Numbered from the stretch's first letter, positions 8,919 to 18,822 are shown. The stretch: 64,000 nt of DNA from Timonella corticicola (GCF_042683685.1 NZ_JBHUOP010000004.1:124001-188000), one strand, 5' to 3'. Numbers and translations are program-made. Notes: generated from the sequence alone by a model not told the origin.

Positions 8919-9278
8919 ATGAATTCAGGCAAGGTGGTACATCTGGTGCGGGTCGTCGAGTACGCAACTGCGCTACTGTTCGGAGCTTTTGTCGCGGTGC
9001 TTGGAACTGCTGCCCATCGCGCCTATGAACCCTACGCTCTGATCTTTGCCCTGCTTGCCGTTGTGGTATCAGGAGTCATGGTCCGCGCATGGATCGGGCT
9101 TGGTGGCGTGGCGGCTTTCGGGGCTGGCTGGATGATCATGGCTCAGCTTTTCGCGCTGGGGGGACCCGGTGGGGACATCATGATGCCTAACCAGGTCATC
9201 ACCTACGTGTGGCTGTTTGGTGGGGTGGTCGCCGTCGGGGCAGTATGTTTCACCCCACGCAAGTGGTACGCAGAGTAG
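8919..9278 (+). CDS. Small four-helix membrane protein (DUF6113-like)
   Basis: A 119-residue hydrophobic protein with four predicted membrane helices (about residues 9-28, 36-57, 59-77 and 92-112) and the C-terminal motif CFTPRKWYAE. Similar small membrane proteins follow mshB in many actinobacteria, and I associate this one with DUF6113. No biochemical role is known. It is probably transcribed from its own leaderless promoter rather than only by read-through from mshB. Confidence 0.75.
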   Translation: MNSGKVVHLVRVVEYATALLFGAFVAVLGTAAHRAYEPYALIFALLAVVVSGVMVRAWIGLGGVAAFGAGWMIMAQLFALGGPGGDIMMPNQVITYVWLFGGVVAVGAVCFTPRKWYAE

Positions 9279-9439
9279 TTTCCGCTGAAATGCAGGGGAA
9301 TCTCCACTTAAACTTGATGGGTGCATCTACTTGGCCAGATCCCGCATCCATCGTGTGATCTCAGCCGTGTATCTGATATCCAGATGCGCGCATATGGAAC
9401 GTATATCTTTAAGCACGATGACCTGAACAACAACCGCAT

Positions 9440-9464
9440 TAACCGTTAGACCAATAACCGTTAG
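9440..9464. promoter_or_regulatory. Tandem TAACCGTTAG repeat upstream of the VanW-type gene
   Basis: The 10-mer TAACCGTTAG occurs twice, at 9440-9449 and 9455-9464, with a 15-bp period. It ends about 20 nt before the next start codon, close to a -10-like TAGAAT. It could be a regulator or alternative-sigma binding site. Otherwise the 9279-9485 interval shows nothing recognisable. Confidence 0.35.
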
Positions 9465-9485
9465 TGCATAGAATTGGAGTAATTG

Positions 9486-12173
9486 ATGGCTGGCGTGGAA
9501 GACCTGGACCCGCGCGAAGACGGCGTCGAGGCCCCATCTAACGCAGAGGTGACATCCGCTGACTCACCAGAGGAAGCGGCGCAGGGGGAGAACACTGAGA
9601 GCCCAGCACAGCCTGCTGCGGTCTCGCCGTCGCCAATTCCCATCCTTGACCGACCGCCGGTGACTACTAGTGCACCTGTGGACGACGTCAACCCAGCGGA
9701 TCTGTATGAGGATGACGACCCAGAGGAAAGCGCCTCGGACGAGCACATTGATGCTGATGGCAGTGCTGAGATCGATGCTACGCCAGCCGATAGTGCTGAG
9801 CCGGGAAGCACTGTTGAAGACAGAGTGGAACCTGACGAGACCACGGCGCGTGAGGACAGCGCTGAAGACGTAGAGACAGTTACCGATCCCGTCATCGATC
9901 CTCAGCCAGAGACGGGACAAAAGTCAGAGGACACCGACGACGGGGATGTCATCGGTGTGGGTCCTGAGGCGGAGCATGACGGCGAGGAAGCCGAGAATGC
10001 GGGGCAAGAGGACACATCAGCCCTGGAGGGTAGCGACGATGATGACGCTACCCACGTTATCGAACGCGTTGTCGTGTCTCCCGCAGAGCCTGACGCTGGA
10101 GTCGACGCGAGCACAGGGGAGGAAGCTGCCGAGGTCACCGCGGAATCCGAAGTAGTCGATAACCTTACCAGTGACGGGGCTCTGCAACATGGTCCTCACG
10201 ATGGCGACGACACCGTCGTGATCGCTGCAACGTCTGAGACGGCCTCCGAAAGTGCTTCAACTGGACCGGTCTCGGCCGTAGAGGAGAACGACGAACCTCG
10301 CGGTGACGTCGAGAACTCGGTGAAGGCTGCTGCAACCCCGGTGCGCGTCTCTACACGGACTGAGCCCGCCACGAAGACGCCAGCGGCCCCGGCCTCGATC
10401 AAGCCGAGCACTCCAGCGAAAGAGCCGCGAACCGTCGACGAGTCGGCAGGCCCGGCATTCGCTGATTTTGAGGAAGAGAAGTCTGGACGTGGCTGGGTGA
10501 AGGCGGTAGTGGGGACGCTCGCCACGATCCTGGTGCTCGGTGGTGCCTACGCGGCTGCCCAATACGCGTTCGCTGATGAGATCGCCAAGAACGTCAGTGT
10601 TGCGGGCGTTGAGATTGGCGGCTTGAGCGAGGCGGATGCCGCCGTAAAACTCAACGACGAACTTCTTCCAAAACTCGACGAGGAAGTAACTCTAGCGGCC
10701 GGTGATCTGAACACCACCGTGGTACCGTCCGCGGCGGGAATCACCTTCGACGCTGAGCAGACTGTCGAGGGACTCACCGGCTTTTCATGGTCCCCGAGCA
10801 CTCTGTGGGAGAAACTTGCTGGTGGCGAGGCCATCGAGCCTGTGTTGGGCGTAGACAACGAACAACTTGACTCCGCGGTTGCAGAGGTGGAGTCCGCTCT
10901 CTACGTCGAACCTGTCAGTGGGACCGTCAGTTTCGTGGACGGCCACGCTGTCGCCACGAATGCCGAGAACGGTATGGGCGTCGATTCCGAGCAGGTGAAG
11001 CAACAGTTGCTTGCCCATCTGTTCTCGCAGACCCGTCCCGTGCCACTCACAATGCAAGAAGTCGAGCCTGAGGTCACCCAGGCGGCAACCGACGCGGCGC
11101 TTGCCACCGCAAACAAGATTGCCTCCGCCGCAGTCATGGTCGAGATCGACGGCCAGAAAGCTGAGATCCCCCAGGAGGCGTTCACGAAGAATGTGGACAT
11201 CAAGTTCGAGAACGGCCAGGCGACCTTTGCGTTTGATGGCAAGAAACTCGCCACAGAGGTTGTGAAGCGCACGAGCGATCTGCTGCGGGAAGCAGAGGAC
11301 GCCCGTTTCGTGTTTAAGGATGGCAAACCAGTCATTGAGCCAGGGCAGGCCGGCACCCGTATCGATGATGAACAGCTTGCCACGGCGTTCCATGCGGCAG
11401 CGACCACCGATAATCGTGTAGCGCAGGTGGATCTGGTTGAAACAGATCCAGAACTCTCCGCTCAGAAGCTTGAAGATCTCGGTATCAAGGAGAAGGTCGC
11501 AAGCTTCTCCACCCGCATCACGAACGACCACTGGCGCACCGAGAACCTGCGGGTCGCTGCCAGCCGCATCACCGGATACCTGGTGCGGCCAGGTGAGGAG
11601 TTTGACCTCATGAAGGTCATCGGTCCGGTGTCGCGTGAGAATGGCTACTATCCCGCAGGCGTTATCGTCAACGGAGTGCACACTGAAGGCATGGGTGGCG
11701 GACTCTCGCAGGTGGCAACGACCACGTATAACGCTGGTTTCTTCGCCGGTATGACCGATATCGCACACCGCCCACACACCGTGTGGATTCCACGCTACCC
11801 AGAGGGTCGTGAATCAACCCTGTTCTCCGGTTCGATCGATATGATCTGGCGTAATGATTCCGAGACAGGAATCTTGCTCCGTGCCTATGTGGCCGATGGA
11901 AACCTGACAGTTGAGGCATGGGGAACCAAGACCTACGAGGTCGAGACCACGACTTCGCCGCGCCGGAACGTCACTCCGGCCCGTATGACCACGTCCACCG
12001 CTGCCAACTGCTCGTACTACCCAACGGGACAGCCGGGATTCAGTGTCACGGTCACCCGTAAGGTCACCGAAATCGCCACCGGCGAGGTGGTCGCAGACGA
12101 GGCGAAGTCTTGGACATACCGCCCTGACAACGGCGTGACGTGTAAGAAGGACGAGTCCAAAGAGGACGACTAA
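9486..12173 (+). CDS. VanW family membrane protein with peptidoglycan-binding domains
   Basis: An 895-residue envelope protein. Residues 1 to about 330 form a highly acidic, low-complexity cytoplasmic region rich in D, E, S, T and A. A single membrane helix (about 336-358) follows. Outside the membrane are two YoaR-like putative peptidoglycan-binding regions (PF12229 type, about 365-470 and 540-640) and a VanW domain (about 680-810, with the conserved VRPGEEFDLMKVIGPV and GGGLSQVATTTYNAGF). A short tail contains one cysteine pair. VanW proteins occur with glycopeptide-resistance genes but are widespread in Gram-positives without them, so the role is likely cell-wall related and not necessarily resistance. 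ATG 9486 has GGAG 6 nt upstream. The unusually long acidic N-terminus is typical of actinobacterial members. Confidence 0.85.
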   Translation: MAGVEDLDPREDGVEAPSNAEVTSADSPEEAAQGENTESPAQPAAVSPSPIPILDRPPVTTSAPVDDVNPADLYEDDDPEESASDEHIDADGSAEIDATPADSAEPGSTVEDRVEPDETTAREDSAEDVETVTDPVIDPQPETGQKSEDTDDGDVIGVGPEAEHDGEEAENAGQEDTSALEGSDDDDATHVIERVVVSPAEPDAGVDASTGEEAAEVTAESEVVDNLTSDGALQHGPHDGDDTVVIAATSETASESASTGPVSAVEENDEPRGDVENSVKAAATPVRVSTRTEPATKTPAAPASIKPSTPAKEPRTVDESAGPAFADFEEEKSGRGWVKAVVGTLATILVLGGAYAAAQYAFADEIAKNVSVAGVEIGGLSEADAAVKLNDELLPKLDEEVTLAAGDLNTTVVPSAAGITFDAEQTVEGLTGFSWSPSTLWEKLAGGEAIEPVLGVDNEQLDSAVAEVESALYVEPVSGTVSFVDGHAVATNAENGMGVDSEQVKQQLLAHLFSQTRPVPLTMQEVEPEVTQAATDAALATANKIASAAVMVEIDGQKAEIPQEAFTKNVDIKFENGQATFAFDGKKLATEVVKRTSDLLREAEDARFVFKDGKPVIEPGQAGTRIDDEQLATAFHAAATTDNRVAQVDLVETDPELSAQKLEDLGIKEKVASFSTRITNDHWRTENLRVAASRITGYLVRPGEEFDLMKVIGPVSRENGYYPAGVIVNGVHTEGMGGGLSQVATTTYNAGFFAGMTDIAHRPHTVWIPRYPEGRESTLFSGSIDMIWRNDSETGILLRAYVADGNLTVEAWGTKTYEVETTTSPRRNVTPARMTTSTAANCSYYPTGQPGFSVTVTRKVTEIATGEVVADEAKSWTYRPDNGVTCKKDESKEDD

Positions 12174-12204
12174 AGGCAGGAGAAGGATTGGCCTTCCCAC
12201 TCTG

Positions 12205-12238
12205 TAGCCCGTGGCGGCACGTTGGTCGCTGCGGGCTA
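12205..12238 (+). terminator. Possible weak terminator after the VanW gene
   Basis: TAGCCCG (12205-12211) pairs with CGGGCTA (12232-12238); the loop is long and no T-run follows. Confidence 0.4.
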
Positions 12239-12282
12239 TAGCATGTTCGAGAGCACTTGTTTATAAAGCTTAAGGAGTCTTC

Positions 12283-13173
12283 ATGCTGGGAAAGAGCGAG
12301 CGGGAGTCCGCCGTGCACGCGCGCGCCGCTGCGGTGAAGGGCGGTTGGGACAACGGGGACTCAGTGCTCCTTGAACTGGGGTCGCGCACCAGTATGCTTG
12401 CGACCATCGCCGCCCTCGATGCGATCAACGGTGTGGTTCATATCGGCCACCCCTCGCAGCCTGACCCGGGACTTGAGCGTCGTCTGCTCTCGGCTGATAA
12501 CTCCCTTGTCCTTACGCAGTCCGTGTCGATCGATTCGCAGTGGACCCTTGTGGGACGCTCTCATGAGAGCAACGGGACCGCGATCATCGATGAGGCGGGT
12601 ATGCGCGACACCCGTCAGGTGCTGCGGACCCTTGGCATCACGCCGCAGGTTGTCTCAACCACGATGTCCGTGGATGACCGCTGCACGCTGGCCGGTGAGC
12701 ACGGCATGCTCGTGCTCGAGAAGGCTGCGATCCCCGCAGGTTACTTTGAGCTTGAGGGCGCATCGTTGTTCGCTTCGGTCCCGCCACTGTGGTACGGGCT
12801 GCTCGAAACCGCCGAGGAACTCTACGACTTCACCGAGCGTACTCAGATCTGGCTCGCGTTCGGTCCCACTGAAGATCACGAGGGTTCGTTGCGCATCACT
12901 CTGAATGTGTTTGCTGAGCACAGCATCGACCTGCAACACCTTCGTTCCCAACGGGCAGCCAATGGCACACACGTGTTCCTCAGCTCGTTCGCGATTGCTG
13001 ACTCAACCGTGCTTCGATCCCTCTTGGCGCAACTCTCGGCGCAGGAGGTGCAGTACCGTATTCTCGCGATTCTGCCGGGTACCCAGTTCATTCCTGGACC
13101 AGATGCCCTTACCCCAGTGTGGTCGAACATGTCCCAGTCCGCCATTGCCGCGGCCTCGTCGAAAGCGAACTAA
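12283..13173 (+). CDS. ACT-domain protein upstream of pheA, possible degenerate prephenate dehydratase paralogue
   Basis: A 296-residue protein whose C-terminal part (about residues 205-275) reads as an ACT regulatory domain of the prephenate dehydratase type: GSLRITLNVFAEHSIDLQHL. The usual ESRP phenylalanine-binding motif is replaced by RSQR. The stretch just before it, ERTQIWLAFG, sits where dehydratases have the catalytic TRF motif, but the motif itself is missing. The N-terminal two thirds match nothing I recognise. AAGGAG lies upstream of ATG 12283. It ends 5 nt before pheA, so it is the first gene of an aromatic amino acid operon. A regulatory or catalytically dead paralogue that senses an amino acid is a reasonable hypothesis, not a demonstrated role. 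Confidence 0.7.
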   Translation: MLGKSERESAVHARAAAVKGGWDNGDSVLLELGSRTSMLATIAALDAINGVVHIGHPSQPDPGLERRLLSADNSLVLTQSVSIDSQWTLVGRSHESNGTAIIDEAGMRDTRQVLRTLGITPQVVSTTMSVDDRCTLAGEHGMLVLEKAAIPAGYFELEGASLFASVPPLWYGLLETAEELYDFTERTQIWLAFGPTEDHEGSLRITLNVFAEHSIDLQHLRSQRAANGTHVFLSSFAIADSTVLRSLLAQLSAQEVQYRILAILPGTQFIPGPDALTPVWSNMSQSAIAAASSKAN

Positions 13174-13178
13174 CGCGG

Positions 13179-14120
13179 ATGTCTCCCCGTGTTGCGTATC
13201 TAGGCCCAGAGGGAACATTCACGCATCAGGCGGCGATCGATGCGATTGGAGGCGATGCCCAACTGGTTCCGTTGCCGATTGTCACCCAGGTGTACGACGG
13301 TGTTGAGGACGGCGGATTCGAGTACGGGATCGTCGCGATTGAGAGCAGCGTCGAAGGGTATGTGGTGCCTTCGCTGGACGCACTCGTGGCTGCCCGCAAT
13401 GTGGTCGCGATTGATGAGGTGTTCGTTGAGGTTGCATTTGATGCGATGACGGTTGCGGGAGCGACGGGTCCGTTCACCGAGGTGACAAGTCATCCGCACG
13501 GTCTTGCCCAGTGTCAGCGTTTTATCACCGAGCGTGGCTTGACCGAGGTTCCGGCGGCATCGAATGCGGCGGCTGCGCGCGATGTGCAACCACATCAGAT
13601 CGCGCTTGCACCACGAATCGCAGCCAGCCTATACGACCGAGAGATCATCGATGAACGCGTGCAGGACTTCCATGGCGCGCGCACGCGCTTCCTCCTCATT
13701 ACTGGTCGGGAACAGGCACTTGCTCAGCGTTCTCGAATTGAGACCTGGCAGAACGATGCTGGACACACGGTTCGTTCGATGGTGGCGATCACGCCACGCA
13801 TCACCGGCCCTGGCGTGCTCGCACGAATTCTCGGTGCGTTGGGAGGTCGGGGAGTGAACCTGTCCTCACTTATCACGCGTCCCCTCAAGGCTCTCGAGGG
13901 TAAGTACGTGTTCATCATGACGGTTGATGCGGCTCCGTGGGATGAGACGTTGCGTTCGGTGATCGGCGGGCTGATTGAGGCGGGTGACTCGGTCAAGACC
14001 CTCGGTGTGTTCCCCTCACGCGGTGAGATCGATGCAACCGTGGACGAGGAGCGCATTCCACCGTTGAGTGCGGACGCCTCCAGTTCTCCTGGAGACCTTG
14101 AAAGGGCACTGCTGTGGTAA
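13179..14120 (+). CDS. pheA: Prephenate dehydratase PheA
   Basis: Converts prephenate to phenylpyruvate in phenylalanine synthesis. It is monofunctional, 313 residues: a dehydratase domain starting YLGPEGTFTH, with IESSVEGYV and the catalytic motif TRF (ARTRFLLITG, about residue 168), then an ACT domain (GPGVLARILGALGGRGVNL, with ITRPLK in place of the common ESRP motif) for feedback control by phenylalanine. ATG 13179 is chosen since it begins exactly at the conserved core; a longer frame back to 13119 lies inside the previous gene. The Shine-Dalgarno is weak, consistent with coupling to the upstream ACT gene 5 nt away. It overlaps tyrA by 7 nt. Confidence 0.95.
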   Translation: MSPRVAYLGPEGTFTHQAAIDAIGGDAQLVPLPIVTQVYDGVEDGGFEYGIVAIESSVEGYVVPSLDALVAARNVVAIDEVFVEVAFDAMTVAGATGPFTEVTSHPHGLAQCQRFITERGLTEVPAASNAAAARDVQPHQIALAPRIAASLYDREIIDERVQDFHGARTRFLLITGREQALAQRSRIETWQNDAGHTVRSMVAITPRITGPGVLARILGALGGRGVNLSSLITRPLKALEGKYVFIMTVDAAPWDETLRSVIGGLIEAGDSVKTLGVFPSRGEIDATVDEERIPPLSADASSSPGDLERALLW

Positions 14121-15145
14121 CGGATGCGCCTCTTCGTGAGCCACGCACCATGACCGTGGGTGTTGTGACGCTCGGGCTGATTGGTGGGTCACTCGCGCTT
14201 GCGCTGAGGGACCGGGGAATCGCCGTGAGCGTGTGGGACCGCAATCCGACAACGCGTGCGACTGCACGAGAGGCTGGGTTGACGGCTTTCGATGAACTGG
14301 AGGATCTGGCAGCCTCGGGTGTGGATTTGCTTGTGGTCGCGTCACCGTTGTTCGCCATGTCTGACATCATGGTGCGGATTGCACGCACGGTTCCCCCGCA
14401 CACCACGATCACCGATGCGGGAAGCGTCAAGGAGCGTGTGCGTGAGTCCGTCAATGCTGCAGGCCTCGGCTCGCAGTATGTGGGTGCCCATCCCATGGCG
14501 GGCACCGAGAAATCAGGGTTCGCGCATGCTGACCCCCATCTGTTCGACGGTGCAACCTGGGGCCTCACTCTGGCAGAGGAGACAAAGCTCACGCGAGCGC
14601 TGCTCGTGCTGCAGTTCATCACGCGCATCATGTCGGGTCGGGCTTTGGTGACCACGGACAGGATTCACGACGATTCGGTTGCGTTGGTCTCGCACCTTCC
14701 ACATGTCCTCGCGCACTCTTTGACGGGTATCGCGGCAACCTCCCCGAATCGTGAGCTAGCGGTTCGTCTGGCAGCGGGGAGTTTCCGAGACGGTACCCGG
14801 GTGGCGCGTGGATCGGCCACGCGTAATCAGGCGATGATCGTGGACAATTCCCGTGCTGTCTTGGGCGCGGTTGATCGGGCGATCGAGCTGTTGACCGATG
14901 TACGTGACGCACTGGACGCAACCGAGCCCGGCACAGAGGAGTTGACTGAGTTCTTCACCCGTGGCGCTCCCATCGTGGAACGGGCCAGTGATGGAGAGGC
15001 AAGCGAGTCTGAGGTATCGCTCGACCATGCGAACTGGGCTGAACAACTGCTGGCCATCGGGGCCACCGGCAGCCTCGTCACCGGAATCACCGTGGGTGCC
15101 GATGTGGCGCAGGCCATAACCGTTAACGTTCGTGGAAATATGTGA
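14114..15145 (+). CDS. tyrA: Prephenate (or arogenate) dehydrogenase TyrA
   Basis: NAD(P)-dependent oxidative decarboxylation of prephenate to hydroxyphenylpyruvate for tyrosine synthesis. The Rossmann motif is TLGLIGGSLALALR near the N-terminus, followed by the conserved AHPMAGTEKSGF and SHLPHVLAHSL segments. GTG 14114 overlaps the pheA stop and has GAAAGG about 9 nt upstream; ATG 14150 is an alternative that still keeps the nucleotide-binding loop. Length 343 is normal for TyrA without a chorismate mutase domain. Whether prephenate or arogenate is preferred cannot be read from the sequence. Confidence 0.92.
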   Translation: MVTDAPLREPRTMTVGVVTLGLIGGSLALALRDRGIAVSVWDRNPTTRATAREAGLTAFDELEDLAASGVDLLVVASPLFAMSDIMVRIARTVPPHTTITDAGSVKERVRESVNAAGLGSQYVGAHPMAGTEKSGFAHADPHLFDGATWGLTLAEETKLTRALLVLQFITRIMSGRALVTTDRIHDDSVALVSHLPHVLAHSLTGIAATSPNRELAVRLAAGSFRDGTRVARGSATRNQAMIVDNSRAVLGAVDRAIELLTDVRDALDATEPGTEELTEFFTRGAPIVERASDGEASESEVSLDHANWAEQLLAIGATGSLVTGITVGADVAQAITVNVRGNM

Positions 15146-15217
15146 TCTATGCCCGGACGAGGGCGCTCCGCGGGTGACGCGAACACCCGAGATGAGGGCT
15201 CGTCGGCACGCGAGAAA

Positions 15218-15496
15218 CTACTGTTGGCGCGGACGCCGCCGCGCAGGCGGTGGCGGAATCAGCTTGCCAATAGCGATGTCCGCAACAGGGATGACGCGCT
15301 CACCTGCGCGAGTGTCCAGTGTGATGAACTCGCTGTTCTTGGCGCTAATATAACCTAGGATATCCGTGTAAAGGTGAGAGTCGCCGTCGGGTAGATTGAC
15401 CCGAACCATAACCCGCTGACCCACCTGCCACTCGGCGATCTCTGGCCGAATAGGTTCTTCGGGTGAAACAGGTTTAGGGTTGTTCATAGAGAACAT
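15218..15496 (-). CDS. Stand-alone SH3-like domain protein (Rv0428c-type)
   Basis: A 92-residue protein with a beta-rich core VGQRVMVRVNLPDGDSH, TDILGYISA and GERVIPVADIAIGKLIPPPPARRRPR. This pattern resembles the small SH3-like domain found at the N-terminus of Rv0428c-type GNAT acetyltransferases in actinobacteria. Here no acetyltransferase domain follows: the frame stops and tyrA ends 72 nt further on. It is divergent from fdxA, where acetyltransferases of this type are often found. It could be a genuine single-domain protein or a relic of a larger gene. Start may be ATG 15496 or the second ATG at 15487. Confidence 0.6.
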   Translation of the reverse strand: MFSMNNPKPVSPEEPIRPEIAEWQVGQRVMVRVNLPDGDSHLYTDILGYISAKNSEFITLDTRAGERVIPVADIAIGKLIPPPPARRRPRQQ

Positions 15497-15544
15497 TTAA
15501 CACTAAGCCAGCACGTGGGATTGAGTCCTATGGGGTGGATGGCT

Positions 15545-15641
15545 GGGAGATAATAGGATCTCCCATGCTTGTTTGGTTACGAACTCTCGTACGTTACGCT
15601 CCGGTAGGGGCTTGCTTCGCGAAACCCCTACGTTCCGCTAC
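15545..15641. promoter_or_regulatory. Divergent regulatory region between the SH3-like gene and fdxA
   Basis: Three structures are visible. (1) GGGAGAT/ATCTCCC hairpin, arms 15545-15551 and 15558-15564. (2) GTAGGGG/CCCCTAC hairpin, arms 15604-15610 and 15625-15631, with a further small stem inside. (3) Near-identical direct repeats TACGTTACGCTCC (15590-15602) and TACGTTCCGCTAC (15629-15641) flanking the second hairpin, 39 bp apart. A regulator binding site for ferredoxin expression is plausible. The exact promoter could not be assigned; TACACT at 15639-15644 is a candidate -10. Confidence 0.45.
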
Positions 15642-15695
15642 ACTACTTTGTCCGTAACAAGGGCGTTTTGTTTTTAGGTTGAAAGGAACTCGCAA

Positions 15696-16013
15696 GTGAC
15701 CTACGTGATCGCCAAGCCTTGCGTCGATGTCAAAGACAAGGCATGCATTGAGGAATGCCCCGTCGACTGCATCTACGAGGGAAACCGATCGCTTTACATC
15801 CACCCAGATGAGTGTGTGGACTGCGGAGCTTGTGAACCTGTCTGCCCGGTTGAGGCCATCTACTACGAGGACGATGTCCCCGAGGAATGGTCGGAATACT
15901 ACGACGCAAACGTCCAGTTCTTCGATGATCTTGGTTCTCCCGGTGGTGCTGCGAAGATGGGGCAGATCGATAAGGATCACCCACTCATCGAGTCGCTGCC
16001 ACCTCAGGCCTGA
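15696..16013 (+). CDS. fdxA: Seven-iron ferredoxin FdxA
   Basis: A soluble electron carrier of 105 residues with one [3Fe-4S] and one [4Fe-4S] cluster. Cluster cysteines are visible as C9, C17, C21 in the first half (KPCVDVKDKACIEECPVDC) and CVDCGACEPVCP in the second. The C-terminal extension of about 45 residues is typical of Azotobacter/mycobacterial-type 7Fe ferredoxins. GTG 15696 has GAAAGGAA about 8 nt upstream. It is 2 nt from dapC, as in other actinobacteria, so the two are co-transcribed although no direct chemical link between them is known. Confidence 0.95.
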   Translation: MTYVIAKPCVDVKDKACIEECPVDCIYEGNRSLYIHPDECVDCGACEPVCPVEAIYYEDDVPEEWSEYYDANVQFFDDLGSPGGAAKMGQIDKDHPLIESLPPQA

Positions 16014-16015
16014 TC

Positions 16016-17233
16016 GTGGGTTTTAGGGACATCTCCGACATCGTCTTTCCATGGGACCTATTGATCCCATTCGGTGACCTTGCGCGGAACCACCCTGATG
16101 GAATCATCGACCTATCTGTGGGCACGCCGGTTGATCCAACCCCCCAGGTCATCCAGAATGCCATTGCCTCGGCCTCGGACGCTCATGGATATCCGCTGAC
16201 GTACGGCACCACCCAACTACGCGAAGCTGTCGCGGGTTGGTTTGAGGTGCGCCGAGCCGTGCCAGATCTCGATCCCTCCGATGTCTTGCCAACGATCGGT
16301 TCGAAGGAACTGGTTGGCCTGCTTCCCTCGTTGCTGCACCTCGGCGAGGGCGACATCGTGGTCTATCCGAGCGTCGCCTATCCGACCTACGAGGTCGGTG
16401 CACGCTTGGCTGGGGCAACGCCTCTTGCCACTGACAATGTGGCAGACTGGCGCGGAGACACGCGCGTCAAGCTTGTCTGGGTCAATAGCCCAGGTAACCC
16501 GCACGGCAAAGTGATGGATGTTGCTGCCCTGCGGGAAGTCGTGGATGCCGCGCGCGAGATCGGTGCGCTCGTCGTATCAGATGAGTGCTATGCCGAACTG
16601 CCGTGGACTTCGCCGTATCTGGGCGACGGTGTCCCAAGCGTGCTTGATCCGCGGGTGCGGGGCACCTCCTACGAAGGCCTGCTCGTTACCTACTCGCTGT
16701 CCAAACAGTCGAACATGGCCGGATACCGTGCCGCGTTTGTGGCGGGCGATGGTCAAGTGGTGCGCCAACTGCTGGCTCTGCGCAAGCATCTTGGCATGAT
16801 CGTGCCGTTTCCCGTTCAACAGGCCATGATCGCGGCGTTGACGGATGAGGCTCACGTGTGGGAGCAATACGCCGTATACGCGCGTCGCCGTGATGTGTTG
16901 TTGACGGCGCTGGGGGGAGCGTCGGAGACCTTCGAGATGGATGGCTCGGAGGCAGGCCTCTACGTGTGGATACGTGCTGGCAACATGCCGGTCTTGAAAG
17001 ACCGCACGTCAGTGCTTGTGCAACAGGCCCAAAGTCGCATGCCGGGTGCATGCTGGGAGAGCGTCGGCTACTTCGCGGAACGCGGAATCCTTGTGGCCCC
17101 CGGGGCCTTTTACGGTGCAGCCGGTAATGATCACGTTCGTATGGCGCTGACCGCGACAGATGAGCGCATCAGTGTTGTGGGGAGTCGGCTCGGTTGGTCG
17201 ATTCCACGTAAGGGCTTTCCCTTTACTTGGTGA
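16016..17233 (+). CDS. dapC: Succinyldiaminopimelate aminotransferase DapC
   Basis: PLP-dependent class I/II aminotransferase. It is assigned to transfer of an amino group to N-succinyl-2-amino-6-ketopimelate in the succinylase branch of lysine/meso-diaminopimelate synthesis. The PLP lysine lies in SLSKQSNMAGYRAAF, and the cofactor-binding aspartate region in VSDECYAEL. The assignment as DapC rests on the ferredoxin-dapC linkage known from actinobacteria and on dapD and dapE nearby in this window. GTG 16016 is 2 nt after the fdxA stop, implying coupled translation. 405 residues. Confidence 0.88.
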   Translation: MGFRDISDIVFPWDLLIPFGDLARNHPDGIIDLSVGTPVDPTPQVIQNAIASASDAHGYPLTYGTTQLREAVAGWFEVRRAVPDLDPSDVLPTIGSKELVGLLPSLLHLGEGDIVVYPSVAYPTYEVGARLAGATPLATDNVADWRGDTRVKLVWVNSPGNPHGKVMDVAALREVVDAAREIGALVVSDECYAELPWTSPYLGDGVPSVLDPRVRGTSYEGLLVTYSLSKQSNMAGYRAAFVAGDGQVVRQLLALRKHLGMIVPFPVQQAMIAALTDEAHVWEQYAVYARRRDVLLTALGGASETFEMDGSEAGLYVWIRAGNMPVLKDRTSVLVQQAQSRMPGACWESVGYFAERGILVAPGAFYGAAGNDHVRMALTATDERISVVGSRLGWSIPRKGFPFTW

Positions 17234-17259
17234 ATGGTTTACCCTTGCTTTTAGTGCCG

Positions 17260-17275
17260 TGTGATGGTTCTCACT
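17260..17275. promoter_or_regulatory. CRP/GlxR-like operator upstream of gltA
   Basis: TGTGATGGTTCTCACT matches the CRP-family consensus TGTGA-N6-TCACA at 9 of 10 specified positions. It sits about 205 bp before the citrate synthase start and 26 bp after dapC. GlxR of Corynebacterium glutamicum is known to bind the gltA promoter; the equivalence here is inference. Confidence 0.5.
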
Positions 17276-17479
17276 GTGGGAATCGCGTTCGCGGACCTGA
17301 TCGTTTTCCCTAAAGTCCCATGTATTGGCTAACGTTACTTAGACCACTTTGTGGCGTACGTTTGACGCATCGTCGGGCCCATGAGGTTCGAGCCGTGCCG
17401 TGGTTTGAGCATGGCGGATGCGGAGCATGCAGCGCCGCACAGCCTTAACGAAGGCGTCAAGGCGCAAGGAAGGAAATTA

Positions 17480-18775
<1,296 letters not shown>

Positions 18776-18822
18776 CTTGTCGTTGGCGCGGCGTGCCCAC
18801 AGGTGGGCAACCCTATGAGATC

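Noticed and set aside
9486..12173. Vancomycin resistance gene
   Set aside because: VanW-domain proteins with YoaR-type repeats are general Gram-positive envelope proteins; no vanA/H/X partners are present.
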